This document shows positions 35,382 through 47,954 of a stretch of DNA of 64,000 nt, piece by piece. This DNA is from Epiperipatus broadwayi (Eukaryota > Onychophora > Udeonychophora > Euonychophora > Peripatidae). The stretch's first letter is position 1. Every line of letters starts with the position of its first letter. The notes under the pieces are model-generated. The model made no database searches. It had not been told where the DNA came from and saw only the letters and a list, made by a program, of their open reading frames with translations. The stretch lies in contig JAQFVV010012395.1 of assembly GCA_028023455.1 (NCBI GenBank), positions 10,660,154 to 10,724,153 on the forward strand, read 5' to 3'. The translations under genes were made by a program, and so were the position numbers.

Positions 35382-35902
35382 CACTTAGTAATATTTCTTT
35401 AGTGTAATTTTCACTATACCACTCTCATACAAGGTAAGGATTGATTTCTATCTATTTTTAATACCTTGCGGGGGGGGGGTGTAATCATAAACATATGACA
35501 AATGACATGTGAAAGATATATAAGATCCCCAAGATGCACATTTTGTGCTGAATCAGCATTCATCAGTTGGCCAGATCACAATCTTTTACACATATACTTC
35601 CATTAAGTGATTTGTATCAAAGCTATGTGGGCAGTAAGTTTGACTTATTAATTAAATTTGTAATAATTGGCTATCTATATATATATATATACTGAAAAAT
35701 AATAAAGATATGTGGGTCAACTGTTGACTGCTAGTTCAGCATGAAATGTGCATCTTGGGAATCATACATCTCTTTCACATGTCTTTGGTCATATGTTTAC
35801 GATTACACCCCTCCGCAAGATGTTAAAAGTAGATAGAAACCAGTCCTTAGTTTATGTAAGATTGATGTAGTGAAAATTACACCACAGAAATATTATTAAG
35901 TG
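35382..35902. mobile_element. Foldback / palindromic element
   Basis: Arms of about 185 bp (35382-35570 and 35712-35902) are inverted copies: CACTTAGTAATATTTC at the left end pairs with GAAATATTATTAAGTG at the right end, and the inner match runs through CAAGATGCACATTT. A 10-nt G run in the left arm (35470-35479) faces only CCCCTCCGC in the right arm, so the tract expanded after the arms formed. Sequence such as TTCAGCATGAAAT links it to the tandem repeat at 12.7-13.4 kb. Confidence 0.75.
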
Positions 35903-36735
35903 AATCTAACTAAAATATTGAGCACCATTCTGGAAATGGTTCTAATTGCTAAAAATAATCCCAGAGATTATTAACTTGAAATTAATGAGCAAATTGAACC
36001 AATCTAGATGCTATAATAATTTTATTAAAGATTAATGCAATGCATTTTCCAGATATAGCTAATGATAGACAAATGTTTATTCAATATCATTGGTCAGAAA
36101 TCTTTTTGGAATTATAAAGCCTGCTTTCCACAAGTCACTTCACATACATGAATACTTTTCAATATTAACAAAGTGTGCTTATATCTCAAAATCAGTAGAT
36201 TTTGGTTAATAATTACAATTATATATACTATTGTGAATTATTTTAATTGGTTGTGGTATATTAAATAAGAAGTAAAGAAATTTTGTAAAAAATGTTAAGG
36301 GTTGATATAATCTGGTCATTATGTAACAGAAATGAGGAGACATCATAGCATGTTTTGTAGCTTATTTTTTCTTTAACCATATTTATGTTTCACCTTTAAT
36401 GATTCTCATTGAAAATATTTGAAGACTATTTTCAAGCATAAGAATTATCACCATTCTTTTGGTTTCTGAAGCTATCACTTTTAACTCTATGTCTCAGAAA
36501 TTGAAATATCTCTCTCTTAACACACTAACAAAACTCAAAATTAGAAATTATACCCGGTGATATATTTGTAGCCACTAGGAGCTTGGTCTCAACTGACATG
36601 ATTGTGAAAATCAAACTTGATTTGTTTTAATTTATACATAATTTGCTTTTGTTTATTATACTCTTTTCTTTCTTTTTTTATCATACAAAGGAATTTATTA
36701 ACTGTTTTTACAATTATTGAGATTATCATCATCAT
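35903..36735. other. AT-rich intergenic DNA
   Basis: Nothing recognisable. Confidence 0.5.
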
Positions 36736-36739
36736 TAAC

Positions 36740-37665
36740 AGGTAAATGGACATGTCTAGAGAGTATTCATATCAACTCATCCATTTTTCCATTCCATTGT
36801 CTTCATTGCCCAACTTTTCAATTTCACATAATTCTTCTTATATCATTCAACAATGTCAATCTCTTCTGCCTTTACTTCTTATTTCCATTCACCATTCCCT
36901 CCAAAACATCTTTCATTTAACTATAATTTCTTCTTAACATATATGCAATCCAGTTTCTCTTTCTGATTTCCTCAATGTTTTTTTTTTCAATTACTTTTTT
37001 CAAAACTTCATTTGTTATTTTATTCATCCAACTGTTTTTTCCCATTCTTTTCCATGTCCATGTCTCAGCAGCTTTCAATCTGTTTCTAATTTTATTACTC
37101 ATTGTCCATGTTTCACAATCATACATTAGGCTAATCCACACATAGCATTTAATTTTTTTTTTCTTAATTCTCTCTTCAAAGGTCCATAAAATATTTTCTT
37201 CCTCTTAATAAATGCCTCTGTTGCCAATGCTATTTTTTTAATTTCCATCCTCACTTAACTAATAATATCTAAATCTCTTTACCTGTTGAACTATGTTATC
37301 ATGGATTTAAATTTACAATCTTTTCACTTTTCCTGTCCATAAACACTTAATCATCATAACATTGATCTTCATTCCTTACATCCTTCCAATTTTTAGTTAA
37401 CATATTCTGAAAACACTTTATCCTCAGTTATAAAAGCCATATCATCTGCAAGTCTTATATATTTTATTATTCTATCTCCAACATTTGTTCCTTCACAGTC
37501 TAAATAATATTAAGCATGTCTTCTAAATAATTAAAAAGAACAGGTAACATACTGCATCCTTCCTTAACTATACTTTTTATGTTCATTTCATCAGTCTCAT
37601 TATTTCCCTATTTAATTCTTATCCTTTGTCCATTATCAATCTGCTCTCTTTCCAAAATACTTCTT
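36740..37665 (-). pseudogene. 5'-truncated LINE RT fragment, minus strand
   Basis: Broken minus-strand frames carry RT landmarks in the right order: a GVRQGCS-like site read as GCSMLPVLFNYLE near 37545-37585, RLADDMAF (catalytic ADD) near 37435-37455, IVQQVKRFRYY near 37260-37300, and the C-terminal open stretch 37141-36917 with MYDCETWTM, WKRM and NWIAYMLRRN. This is the C-terminal pattern of RTE-like LINEs, a family different from the intact one at 13767. The 3' end has a short ATGATGATAAT-type tail on the minus strand near 36725-36740. Confidence 0.7.
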
Positions 37666-37675
37666 TATTTTTTAA

Positions 37676-37800
37676 GATGACCATAAAAGATAAAGGAGTA
37701 TTTTGGAAAGGAAGAAGATTGATTTGGAACATGTATAATGGACCAAAGGATAAGACTATAGATATAAAAAAAGAATGCTACTATTTTTGGTATAATCTAA
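37676..37800 (+). pseudogene. Inverted mate of the LINE fragment
   Basis: The plus strand reads DKGVFWKGRRLIWNMYNG and KTIDIKKE, the same RT stretch that begins the minus-strand fragment (NKEVFWKESRLI). The two copies start at the same RT position and run apart, separated by about 20 nt. Because the same segment is present twice, this is not simple twin-priming 5' inversion, which would place adjacent, not duplicated, sequence in reverse. Confidence 0.6.
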
Positions 37801-37860
37801 TAGAATGTTATTTTATTCTTTTTTTGCTAATTCTTAATGTTATAAACCAGGTATAATAAT

Positions 37861-40469
37861 TGTGTATTATCTTGTGTTAATTATATGTATCATCTATTAT
37901 AACAATTAAATTTAATACAAAAAGTTTTAACAGGATTGTTTTATATTATTGATCACTTGTCAACAGAATTAATTTTAAATTGGAAAACGTTAATGTATTA
38001 ATAGATGTAATGTAGATAAATTTGCATAGAAATAAGAATTTATATAAATAGTAAATAGAATTAAAAGGCTATCTTTAATATAGAATAAGATAATTGAGAT
38101 ATGCTAAAAATAAATAAAATAAGTACTTTAATACAACATATCACCTTGGGGGGGGGGGGGGAGTATGGCATAAAAATCTGAAAAAATATGCTTTTTTGAC
38201 AAATTAGTGAAGAACTGAAATAAATAATGAAAAAATTGATTTTTATATCCAGAGATTGAGAAGCTTAGAAATAAGCCTATGAACATTTCATTCACAAAAA
38301 TATCAAAATTCTATATCTTCAGGAAGAACAAAATGTCAGGACAAAATCTGGGAAATAATAGATTCAAGGCAGAATATATGGATAGAATTCTTTTTTCAAT
38401 AACTAAGAATTCATTTTGAAGTCTTGAGTTTCAAGAAAGACATTTGTATTATTGATTCAATGAAAAATTGAAATCGACACTTAAATATCTAGATAGATTT
38501 CTGAAAATTAAATTATGCTGGAGAATGGTTTTCTATTGAATGGAAAAACATCACTAGACTTTTCAAAATCAGTATTGTATTAATTTCTATGTGTAAACAA
38601 GAAAAATAATCTAAATTTGCAACAATAGAATATTTATGCTTGTTGGTTTTTAAATTATCACAATTTACTTTATTATTTTAAATATGTATATCAAGAACTT
38701 AGGAGCAAGGGATAAAATATTGAATATCTTAAAATTAATGAATATTTAAGCCGGAAGCAACATTTTTAATGTGATTAGATTAAAATAAAGAATATAGGTG
38801 GATGAGATTTAATTAGTGTTTTTTATTTTATACTCTTTAATTACTTAAAGTGGAGCAAGGATATTTATTTAGAAATAAACACAAAAATATTTTTCAATTA
38901 TAAGCTGAACAATTGTTACAACTTCCTGATAAAATAGTTATTTGTGGAAAGTAATAAACCTCATTGAAAAATGGCTATTACATGATATTATAGTTGATAT
39001 TCAAATAATTAATAATATCAACAAAAGGTAATTTTTCTGTTAAAATTAAATAAATTGATAAAAGTGATGGATCAAACTCAATTATTTTATTTTTTCATTA
39101 AATAATAACTTAGATATACTTTCTGCCTTTGGGTTTGGGCACATTCAGTTATGCATAATGTCAAAGATAACCGAGTATTGCATCCTAACATTTCATCTAT
39201 TTGTTTCAATGTAATTTTATATAGATAAAGTTGACTTATTAAATAAATGTTTTTGAGATACAAATTTTTCACTGCATTTAATCAACTATTGCTTAACATA
39301 TCTTCGGAATGGAATTCTGCTTGACTCTTTCCATATATGCACAAAGAATAAAATACCTCGATAGGAAGGAAAGTTTGTAAATCACTAATAGATATTCATA
39401 AAAAAGAAATTAGATATATAAATTTATGTAATCAGCTACAAAAGACATTGACACTACAATCATTCCAGAAAATGGCATTATAAACGATGATCCCTTGATA
39501 ATAGTCTCTTTATTGCAATATTCCAAACTGGTCTTCAGATACTGTCGAATGCAATTAGATATGAAAACAAAAGTAATAATTCTACTTGGGAACATGTCAG
39601 TTTTTGATACCTTGACAGAATATTTATCTGAAATAATAATTAGAAAGAAAATTAAATTAAAGACAATTTATCTAATAAAGATTTTATTCTGGGAATAAGA
39701 TTTAGAATGGTTAATCACAATATGTGGAACATGGATATGAGTCTTAAATAAAATAGAAGCATCGAATATGTGGATAGTGAGTAGATTGCTAAAAAATAAA
39801 AATGATGGCTAAACCTATACTATAAAAATTATAAAGATATTTTTTTAAAAAATGCAAATCAATATACTGGATATTTAATTATTATGCAATATTAACTGCA
39901 AATTCTATTTGGTACTTGTGTGTTATTCTATCTATCAAGCTTGGCAAATGATTTTTATTTAAGTATAGACTTTGAATACAATAAATGTTAAAAAACAAAA
40001 TAGGGGGGGCAAATAGCGGCCATATTTAAAATTTACATTTTTTTACAACATTATGTTTCTATTATATATTAAAACAATAATATTCATGTAATTTTCTTTT
40101 ACTTTTTCTACTATAATTAGTTTTTCAATATTATGAACATTGGCGTAGTAAAGGTTTATTCAGTTTAATTTGTTAATTGTGGCTGAGCATGCTTTTGGCA
40201 TCTGGGAATGTTGGAGTTTTTATATGTAAGTGCTAATTGATTAAAATTAATGATTTACATATTCCACTTTTTGGAGAGTTGTATGCTGCTGAAATCTTTT
40301 ATTAATGGCATGGTTATTGTTAGTGACAAACCAAGCTTCTTTTATTTTGCATTGTTTACCATCTCTTTTGAGGCAGATTATTTTTACATTTATTGGGTCA
40401 AAAATGTGCTAGATAGTTATTCATGCTCTTTGGCATGCTTATACAAGTATTTGTGTTGGGAGACCCTCA
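37861..40469. other. AT-rich intergenic DNA
   Basis: No gene supported. A 14-nt G run is at 38148-38161. Open frames at 39410-39698 and 40250-40537 lack motifs I recognise. Confidence 0.55.
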
Positions 40470-41330
40470 TGTATATCTCGTTTTACACGATAGATAGGTT
40501 CCTCAGAAAACGCGCAAACGAAATCGCGCAAAAATAGACGTAACTTACATTGAAAAAGGGGGGATGCGGTCTGTGATTTTTCAAAATTCGCGTAAAAGCA
40601 CCAACGTAAAATTACTTTAAAATTCGCGCAAAAAAAAAAAAGGAAATAAAATATGACTAATAAAAAATTTCAAATTTGAAAAAAATTGATACAAGACAAA
40701 CTTTTTTTAACTATAATATTTAATTTTATTCAAAATAATATATTTTTATGCATAATTTACAGTACAGTAATTTACATTTTTTATACACATTTTAATTATT
40801 ATGATTTTCTGGTGACAACGTAATTAGTAATTAATCTTTGAGACGATGATTTTATTAATTGTTTATGAAGCTCGCTATATCCAGACATACAACCATTTAG
40901 CTCTCGTTGGAATTTAAGAGCATGTTAATGATTAGTGTCATTAATAAGAAAATAATAATTGATTACGTTCTTTTTTAAAAAGCAAAAACAGAATGTGATT
41001 TAAAATGCAAAATTAACACGCTCAATGTTTGAACAAATTTACATTATAATCTTGTAAAATTTAATATGTGTATACATAAAATGTGGAAATCATGATTTTA
41101 ATTTCATTATTGCATAAAATCTTACTATTATAAAGCACTGAAAATATTGAAATTACTAAGATGAAAGTCGAATTCCAATAATGTGCTATTACTTTCAATA
41201 TAACGTAAGTGCACGAAATTTATTATTTAAAGTAATAGCGCATTATCGGAAATCGACTTCCGATGAAACACGAATCACGTTACTTCAAAATCGTGTTAAA
41301 TAAATCCACATAAAAAGAGACCCAGGTGTA
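40470..41330. mobile_element. TIR element (MITE-like), copy 2
   Basis: Same family and orientation as 18280-19263: TCTCGTTTTA, then GATAGATAGGTTCC, AAAAATAGACGTAACTTACA, and the right end CCCAGGTGTA. The left tip is degraded (TATATCTCG in place of TACACCTTGGTCTCG). It contains an extra hairpin with ~30-bp arms at 41165-41195 and 41233-41265 (TAATGTGCTATTACTTT against AAAGTAATAGCGCATTA), a copy-specific difference. Confidence 0.7.
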
Positions 41331-41490
41331 TTTGCCTAAACTCCCCATAGAATACTGATTTACAAGCAGTGATACTGCACTCGATCTGTACACTACCTAA
41401 GGAATTTGATTCTGGGATATTTTATCTTTTGTGTTATTTAATAAACTATTCGGGCTAGTTGGGGGGGGGGTTCTCAGACATGTTATATAT

Positions 41491-42804
41491 TATAATGTCC
41501 GTATTTCTAGGCCTCTACACACTAATATAAATTGCGCGCGAGTTGATCAAGCTATGTCAAACAAGAAGAAAGTTGTATTTCTATTCTAAAAACATAGCTA
41601 TATTTTCTGATCAACTCGGCCTATTAATAGTTGAGAATTATGCTATCAACGAAATCAGCTTTTAATATATTTAATATGGACGCCAGGACTTTTTATTCTA
41701 AAGAGTCCGCTGACTTCGTCATATAACAACTCGCAAATAAAAAAGAAAAATACTTTTAAACTAATAGGTATTGCATCATACCGTAACGAGAATTATTTTT
41801 TTTAAGATTATTCAAACATATTGGCAAAGGCAAATTACATTTTTAAATCTTATTAAACTAATAATAAATTTAATAATAAAAAATAATTATTATTAATAAC
41901 GCACAAATGAAAATTGATATTAGAAATATTTTTATTAATATTTTTATTATTATAACAGATTAAAAATTTGTTTAAGTTAAAATGAGAATTACTAATCAAG
42001 TAAATTAGAGAGAATACATATTAATTCAAATATGATGCAATCAATAAAATAAAATAATTAATTAAAAAGTTCTGGTATAAACAAAAGTCTCTTGTACAGA
42101 AAAAATGAAAGTCTCTATCAGGATTATTTTAAGACTTGTTTGCAAACGCTTAATTTTGTCAGAATCAGGAATAAGTAGTCTTACCGGTAAGTTTTAGTGA
42201 ATTCCCGATGGTTGTAGATAACTATGCATAATTTTTCGGGGTTAACATGAGCTCACGGCCATTGATTATAAATTGATCTGGGTGCTGGTTCCATAGGCTA
42301 GTCACGTAAGCTTCTCTGGTATCCATCGGTAACGATGTCATCTAAAGCTCTGGTCTACTCTCGTATGAAGAACTTTTTCATCGTAGAGTGGTCTGGATTC
42401 TTTAATCCAAAACCAACCAAAAGAATATCAGGCAAACCAAAGACGTTCCTCCAACCGAATCCCTCCTTTTTATACTAGAGGTCCAGTTTTCGAACTTCTG
42501 CGCATGCTAATATCATGGCGTTTTGTGTTTATAATCTTATACAGTCTTCATCATTTTTCAATTACTAAGTTCTCATTTTTTTTTATCAAGTTTTTCGGCC
42601 ATGTTTAATTAGCTAAAATATTTTTCTTTTAGCTTATCTTTTTACTTGCTTTTGGAATTCTTTTGTTCTCTCCAATTCTACTTTTATTTCCAATTACGTA
42701 AAAAAAAAAATACGAAAGAAAAATTTAACTTTCATTGTACTTTTTTTTTTTTTAGCTTTTACCAAATGCCAATATATTTGCAACGTATATAAATAAACGT
42801 TACA
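41491..42804 (-). mobile_element. LTR-like element (candidate solo LTR), family C copy 2
   Basis: 1314 bp, inverted relative to 25610-26997. On the minus strand it starts TGTAACGTTTATTTATATAC and ends GACATTATA; flanks are ATAT at 41487-41490 and 42805-42808. The TATA box, the GCCGTGAGCTCA segment of the leader and the TTACCGGTAA palindrome are all kept. The two copies differ by many substitutions and a few indels. No ORF. Confidence 0.7.
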
Positions 42805-42953
42805 ATATATTGATGCAGATCTTTTTTATTTTATGTGAAAGCTTAGGTATATATAGTATTCTTATCCATAGTTTGTTATACCTCATTTTTCTTTATAAAA
42901 AATGGATATAAAGATGCTTTATTTATTTTTATATATCACATGATCACTGTGTC

Positions 42954-43690
42954 TAGTGCCTACTCATTCAGTATCCCCAAACTAGTTTCTAACTTGTGGC
43001 TTTCATCAGAGAGAAGACTTGGATCTGAGAACACTGCACCTAAATCTTAGGATCTAGAGCAACCCTCCAGCAGCCACCTTTTATCTCTACATAACTACAA
43101 AACTATGAGTCTAAAATTGTAAAAAATAATATTTTCAATCCAGTATCATTGGCTTATATAGTCATATGGGTTTGAACTCAGTTCAGTATCCATACATTTT
43201 GGTGCCTTTGATTCTTTAAAAACCATAGCCACCATTATCCTATTATGCAGGATTGGTATTAAAACACTAAATTTCACATGATCACCATTTCTTTTGCTGG
43301 CTCAAGCTATTAAAACAGGCAAAACTCTCCATACAGTAGTGCCATTCAGTGCAAGCATAAGAAATGGTGGTGATGTTTAGTCATTTAATATACCAATCTT
43401 GCCTAAGAGGATAGTGGTGGCTATGGTTATTAAAGAACAAAGGCACCAAATTGTATGGGTACTGAACTGAGTTCAGATCTATATGACTATAAGCTAATAA
43501 GCTTGGATTGAAAATATGTTTTCAATTTTAGACTCATGGTTTTGTAATTATAAGTAGAGATAAAAGGTGGCTGCTGGAAGATTGCATTAGATCCTAAGAT
43601 ATAGGTGTATTGCTCTCAGATCCAAGGCTTCTCACTAATGAAGGCCACAAGCTAGAATCTAGTCTGAGGATATTGGATGAGTAGGCACTA
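42954..43690. mobile_element. Foldback element, about 330-bp arms
   Basis: Left end TAGTGCCTAC and right end GTAGGCACTA. Inner matches include GGTGGCTGCTGG, GATCCTAAGAT, GGTGCCTTTG and GAACTCAGTTCAGTA in opposite orientation in the two arms. The centre (about 43290-43370) carries AAAACAGGCAAAACTC, which pairs with GGAGAGTTTTGTCC just outside the right end. A related fragment is at 56395-56540. No coding capacity. Confidence 0.8.
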
Positions 43691-43738
43691 CTGTATGGAG
43701 AGTTTTGTCCATTTTATTTTTATATATAACATATAAAC

Positions 43739-43880
43739 TTCAATGTCTGTATATATTAAAATAGTAATCAAATATCCTCACTTATCCTTTATAAATAATG
43801 CATATAAAGTCTTTTCATTATTTTCAAAGAAATGTGTTGAGGATATTTGATTACTGTTTCAATATATATAGACATTGGCA
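43739..43880. repeat. Inverted repeat, about 43-bp arms
   Basis: TAGTAATCAAATATCCTCA near 43764 pairs with TGAGGATATTTGATTACTG near 43837, and CAATGTCTGTATATATT pairs with AATATATATAGACATTG. The loop is about 54 nt. It may be a small MITE or a piece of the adjacent foldback family. Confidence 0.65.
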
Positions 43881-44220
43881 TTTATGTTTTATACTATTTA
43901 CCTTTTATTTGTTATTGTTAATTATAGTATTTCCACTTTATTATTTTTTTTCTATTAATATAAAAATTAAAAAAATAGAAACAACTGTTATAATATAAAA
44001 AAATAAAAAATTGAGATTAACCTTCTGAATGGAATCTGTATTCCCCTGTAAGTATATATTTAAACAAAAATTGTCTACCAAGCTTAGTAGACAAGATAAT
44101 GCACAAATATCTCTTTTCAAAAAGTTGTGAACAAGACCGACATATCATATACAATATACAATGAGTTAACTACTGTACAGAATGTATGCTTAATAAAAGT
44201 ATGCTACCTTTGAATTATTG

Positions 44221-44318
44221 TAGATGGCCTAGTGGTTAGTCTTTCAAGCAGCTGGCCAGGGTTCGCTTCCTGGTCAATGCATTTGACATATGAAAAAATA
44301 ATAATAATAATTAAGAAT
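44221..44318 (+). mobile_element. tRNA-derived SINE
   Basis: The head has a polymerase III A box (GATGGCCTAGTGGTTAG) and, about 30 nt later, a near-consensus B box (GGTTCGCTTCC). It is followed by a short body and an (AAT)n tail at about 44297-44315. It does not fold as an intact tRNA. The simple AT tail suggests LINE-type retroposition. No clear target duplication was found. Confidence 0.65.
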
Positions 44319-47300
44319 AACATTTATTCCCCTGCCATTTTTGAAATTATAATTCTTCAAAATGGCTATCAGAAACAGCATTGCAGTTTAAAGATAAATG
44401 AACAATTTTAAAGTTATTTATTGTTAAAGTAATATTGGTTATTTACTAAATAATACTATTCACTTTCTATAGAAGCAATCATTGAGAAAACCTTTGATTA
44501 CATTAACATATCAAATAATGAGTTTAAAATACTCAGAGTCTCCAGTAGTCTCATAAAGACATTGGCTATTAACTTTGCCAATGATCTTTCATAAGTATTA
44601 TCTGTAATGCCAAAATTGTTAAGGTTTTATTTAAGATAAACCGATTATTTTTTACCCCTGCATGATGAACATTTCAGTCCACTCTTCATCTCTCTAGATA
44701 CCACTCATAATAGAACAACTTAATTTGCCAATAGTTTATCTCTTCAATTTTTTCAAGTGCAATTGTTGATTTATGGTTTGTTTGTTTTTATAGATAGTGT
44801 TAGACAATCCTGTTTTGTTTTTTGTTTTTAATTGCTTTACTAATCTTTTCCTTACTAAAAGCAAATATCCTAATCAGCTTAATATTTCTTAGCATTCTTA
44901 TACAGTTCATTTTAATATATGTCATACTTCTGTATTTTATTTAATCTTTTTTAGAACTGTTTATTATGAGATCTTTTATAATATTCACTCTTTTAAAAGT
45001 ATTAAATATTTTTTTCTCTTCTAAATAACTTTACTTTTTAACCTCACTGTTCTTAAAAGAATATGTTCATCTTTTTTGTGAATTACCTTCAATAATAATA
45101 AAAACAAAATCATTGGAAAATAACAATAAAAATTTGAGATTAATTTTATACTTACAATAATTATGTTGAATACATGAAACTCAAACATATGAAAGATTAT
45201 GGAATTGAAGTGTACATATGAATTCAAGTAACCTCTTTATTCTTATAGAGCTATTTGTCTTTAAAAAAATTTTTTTTCTTTGCCAGTTTTATTTTGTTTT
45301 TAATTAAAATAATCTTGTGGCTTACTTTTGTTTTTACATTTTCAGAGATCAGCTAAAGCATAAAGTCTATCAAAGCAATGAAATATCAATTTATTTTTTT
45401 ATTTATAAAATTATAATAATTAAATTACTTTTGTACTAAATTAATGATTAGATAAATGATTTGGGAGAAAAATAACCTTATTGAATCTATATAAATAATA
45501 TTCAATTTTATTTTTTAACATAGCTACTTACAAGTGATATTAAATTATGTACAATATACTTTATATATAAGTATAAACTTTTCCCAGCAGTTAAAATTAT
45601 GTAATAACTAAATAAACACCCCCAACACTGGTTTATTGAGTAAATGAAATGTATGTATATATATATTTTGAAAATAAGCATTGATTTTTTTAATTATAAT
45701 GTCTGAGTGTACATAAAGCAAATGGTTAAATTTTACAAGTACAGTATTTTAGTGAATAAACATTAAATTGTTTTTATCTATAATTTTTAATAGGCTTCCT
45801 TCAATCATTTTTACATATTTATTCTTTATTTTCTCTAATTTTATATCCTCTTTCATTTTTCTTGTAATAAAAATTATTGATGAAATAAAAAAGTTAATTG
45901 ATATTAAATAAAAAAAATTCAGAACTGCAAAAGTTTATATTAGCTATTTGTTTATACTATATATATATTGAACTAAAAAATTAAAATTTTTTTTAGGGAA
46001 TATTTTTTTTCAAAACATTTAAGTGAAATCACAGATATTGAAATCATGACTATATAATGATGACAAATGTATTTTTAAAAAAGGATAGCATAGTATCACA
46101 GTTCATTGAATTTTGACATGGCTGTATTTATTTACGTATTATGCTTGAATTCATATTTCATAACTCAAAAGATTTTTAATATTATCATGAATAATACTTT
46201 TTAATGGTTGTTCATTCGCCATTGCTGCATTCTTTACTACTTATTTGACTCTCAAATTTAGATGTATATTTTTCACTTTAAAGTAGTTACAGTCAGTAAT
46301 CACTATCCTAGCAAATTTCTACCAAACTATTAGTCTAGTTATAGCTTGTATTAGTGTGTTTAAGATATAATTTTCACATTGTCTTTAATTTGCATAATTC
46401 CAAGATAAAATATGTTGCCAGGAATGAAAACGTAGAATCCAATAAAGATTATCATCAGATAAAACGAAGAAAATAAAGAATTTAAACATTTTTAAAATCT
46501 ATTTTTATTTTCATTAATTTCTCATAAAATTGTAATTAAAATCAAATATATATATCATGACTACATGTGATACTGCAAAATATAAAAAAATGAAAATGTG
46601 AGTGTACTTTATTTTTTCCACTGAGCTTTGAAGATCACATATAATTATCTTTTAAGAGGATCATTTTTTAACTAGTAAATAAAATGTTAGATCGTGAAAT
46701 AATTTTTCAATACCGAGATACACTTAAGCATCTACATTGCATTTTATGTTTAGTTGAAACTTTAAACACTGCTTTGATATCACAAAACAATAATGGAATA
46801 ACTAATTGATAAATTTAAGTTGCTTTTTAGTTAGAAAAGTGATTTATCATACTACTACCTAATTTATCAATTCATTATATAATCTAAAATCTCTTAATTA
46901 TTTTTCATTGACAAGTTTGTTTCAAACTTTTAGTATTATTTATCTTTTCAATTTCTTATTTGGTTTAGAAGGAGGGATAATACAGTGAATATGTTTTCAA
47001 CGTTTATTTTGATTTTTCATAATAATACTTAATATGGACTTACAAATTATAAATTCAAATCACCTTTGTTTGAAATTTTTATTATTCTTATTTGTCTTTT
47101 AAATTTTTTATTTGGTTTTTAAAAATACAGTCAGTTGTAAATGTTAATGATTTTTATGAAAACAGTAATACTAGAAATCAAAAAAAATTGTCAGCTACAA
47201 TTTTTTTTATTTTTCACCTGAGGAAATCTTTTGTTGTTGTTGTTATTCCATACTAATTATGAGTCAGAAAAAGAAAGCAATCCAAATAAAAATATGAACT

Positions 47301-47950
47301 GGCTTTCTTTGAAACAACAAATTAAAAGAAGAGTAAAATGAAAATTATTTATTTTAATTATTACTGCCAATAATTGTTTTTTTTTTACATCATCAAAACA
47401 AAAAAAGGCATTGCCCTTCATATAGACCAAGTAACTAGCAGTCATGACATGGACAATACAAAATTTCCCTAAACTTCCTCTTAGAATTTTTCTTTCTTTT
47501 CTTCCTCATAGTTGCTCATCTATATTTGCCCCAAGGTTGTTCGCATTCTACATCATTAAGTAGATTTTTCTATTATAAAAATGGCAATGCAGTTTCTTCT
47601 CTAGTAATTAATTACTTTACCATAGAAATCTTTGAATAATAATTATTTTAAATAACAATATACAACCGTACATGACAACTTTCTTAGAATCAAAAAAGTA
47701 TTTGTTATATTTTGTTATCTTTTATTTCTGTTTAATTTTAAACTATTTAACAATCCATATTTTATGTATGTAAAGTATTCTGAATCTTAAATTTATCAGT
47801 CAGTTATGCCAGCATTATTTTATGACATCAACTCAGTAGCAATTAAGCATAAAATGAAATGTATATACCCAAGTACATCGATACTATTTTTTGTTTCCAA
47901 TTAGTGTTTTGTGATATATTACAATTTGAACATCTAAATGTGCTTTTTTT
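44319..47950. other. Long AT-rich intergenic stretch
   Basis: About 3.6 kb without a recognisable gene, RNA or repeat family. Open frames at 45021-45227 and 47257-47445 are AT-driven. Confidence 0.6.
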
Positions 47951-47954
47951 TTTG

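Noticed and set aside
27002-41490. One giant element bounded by the inverted family C copies
   Set aside because: The interior is a mosaic of unrelated elements, one of them a solo LTR with its own TSD, and has no coding genes; two independent insertions are simpler.
44221-44300. Functional tRNA gene
   Set aside because: Box A and B are present but there is no full cloverleaf, and an (AAT)n tail follows; a SINE fits better.
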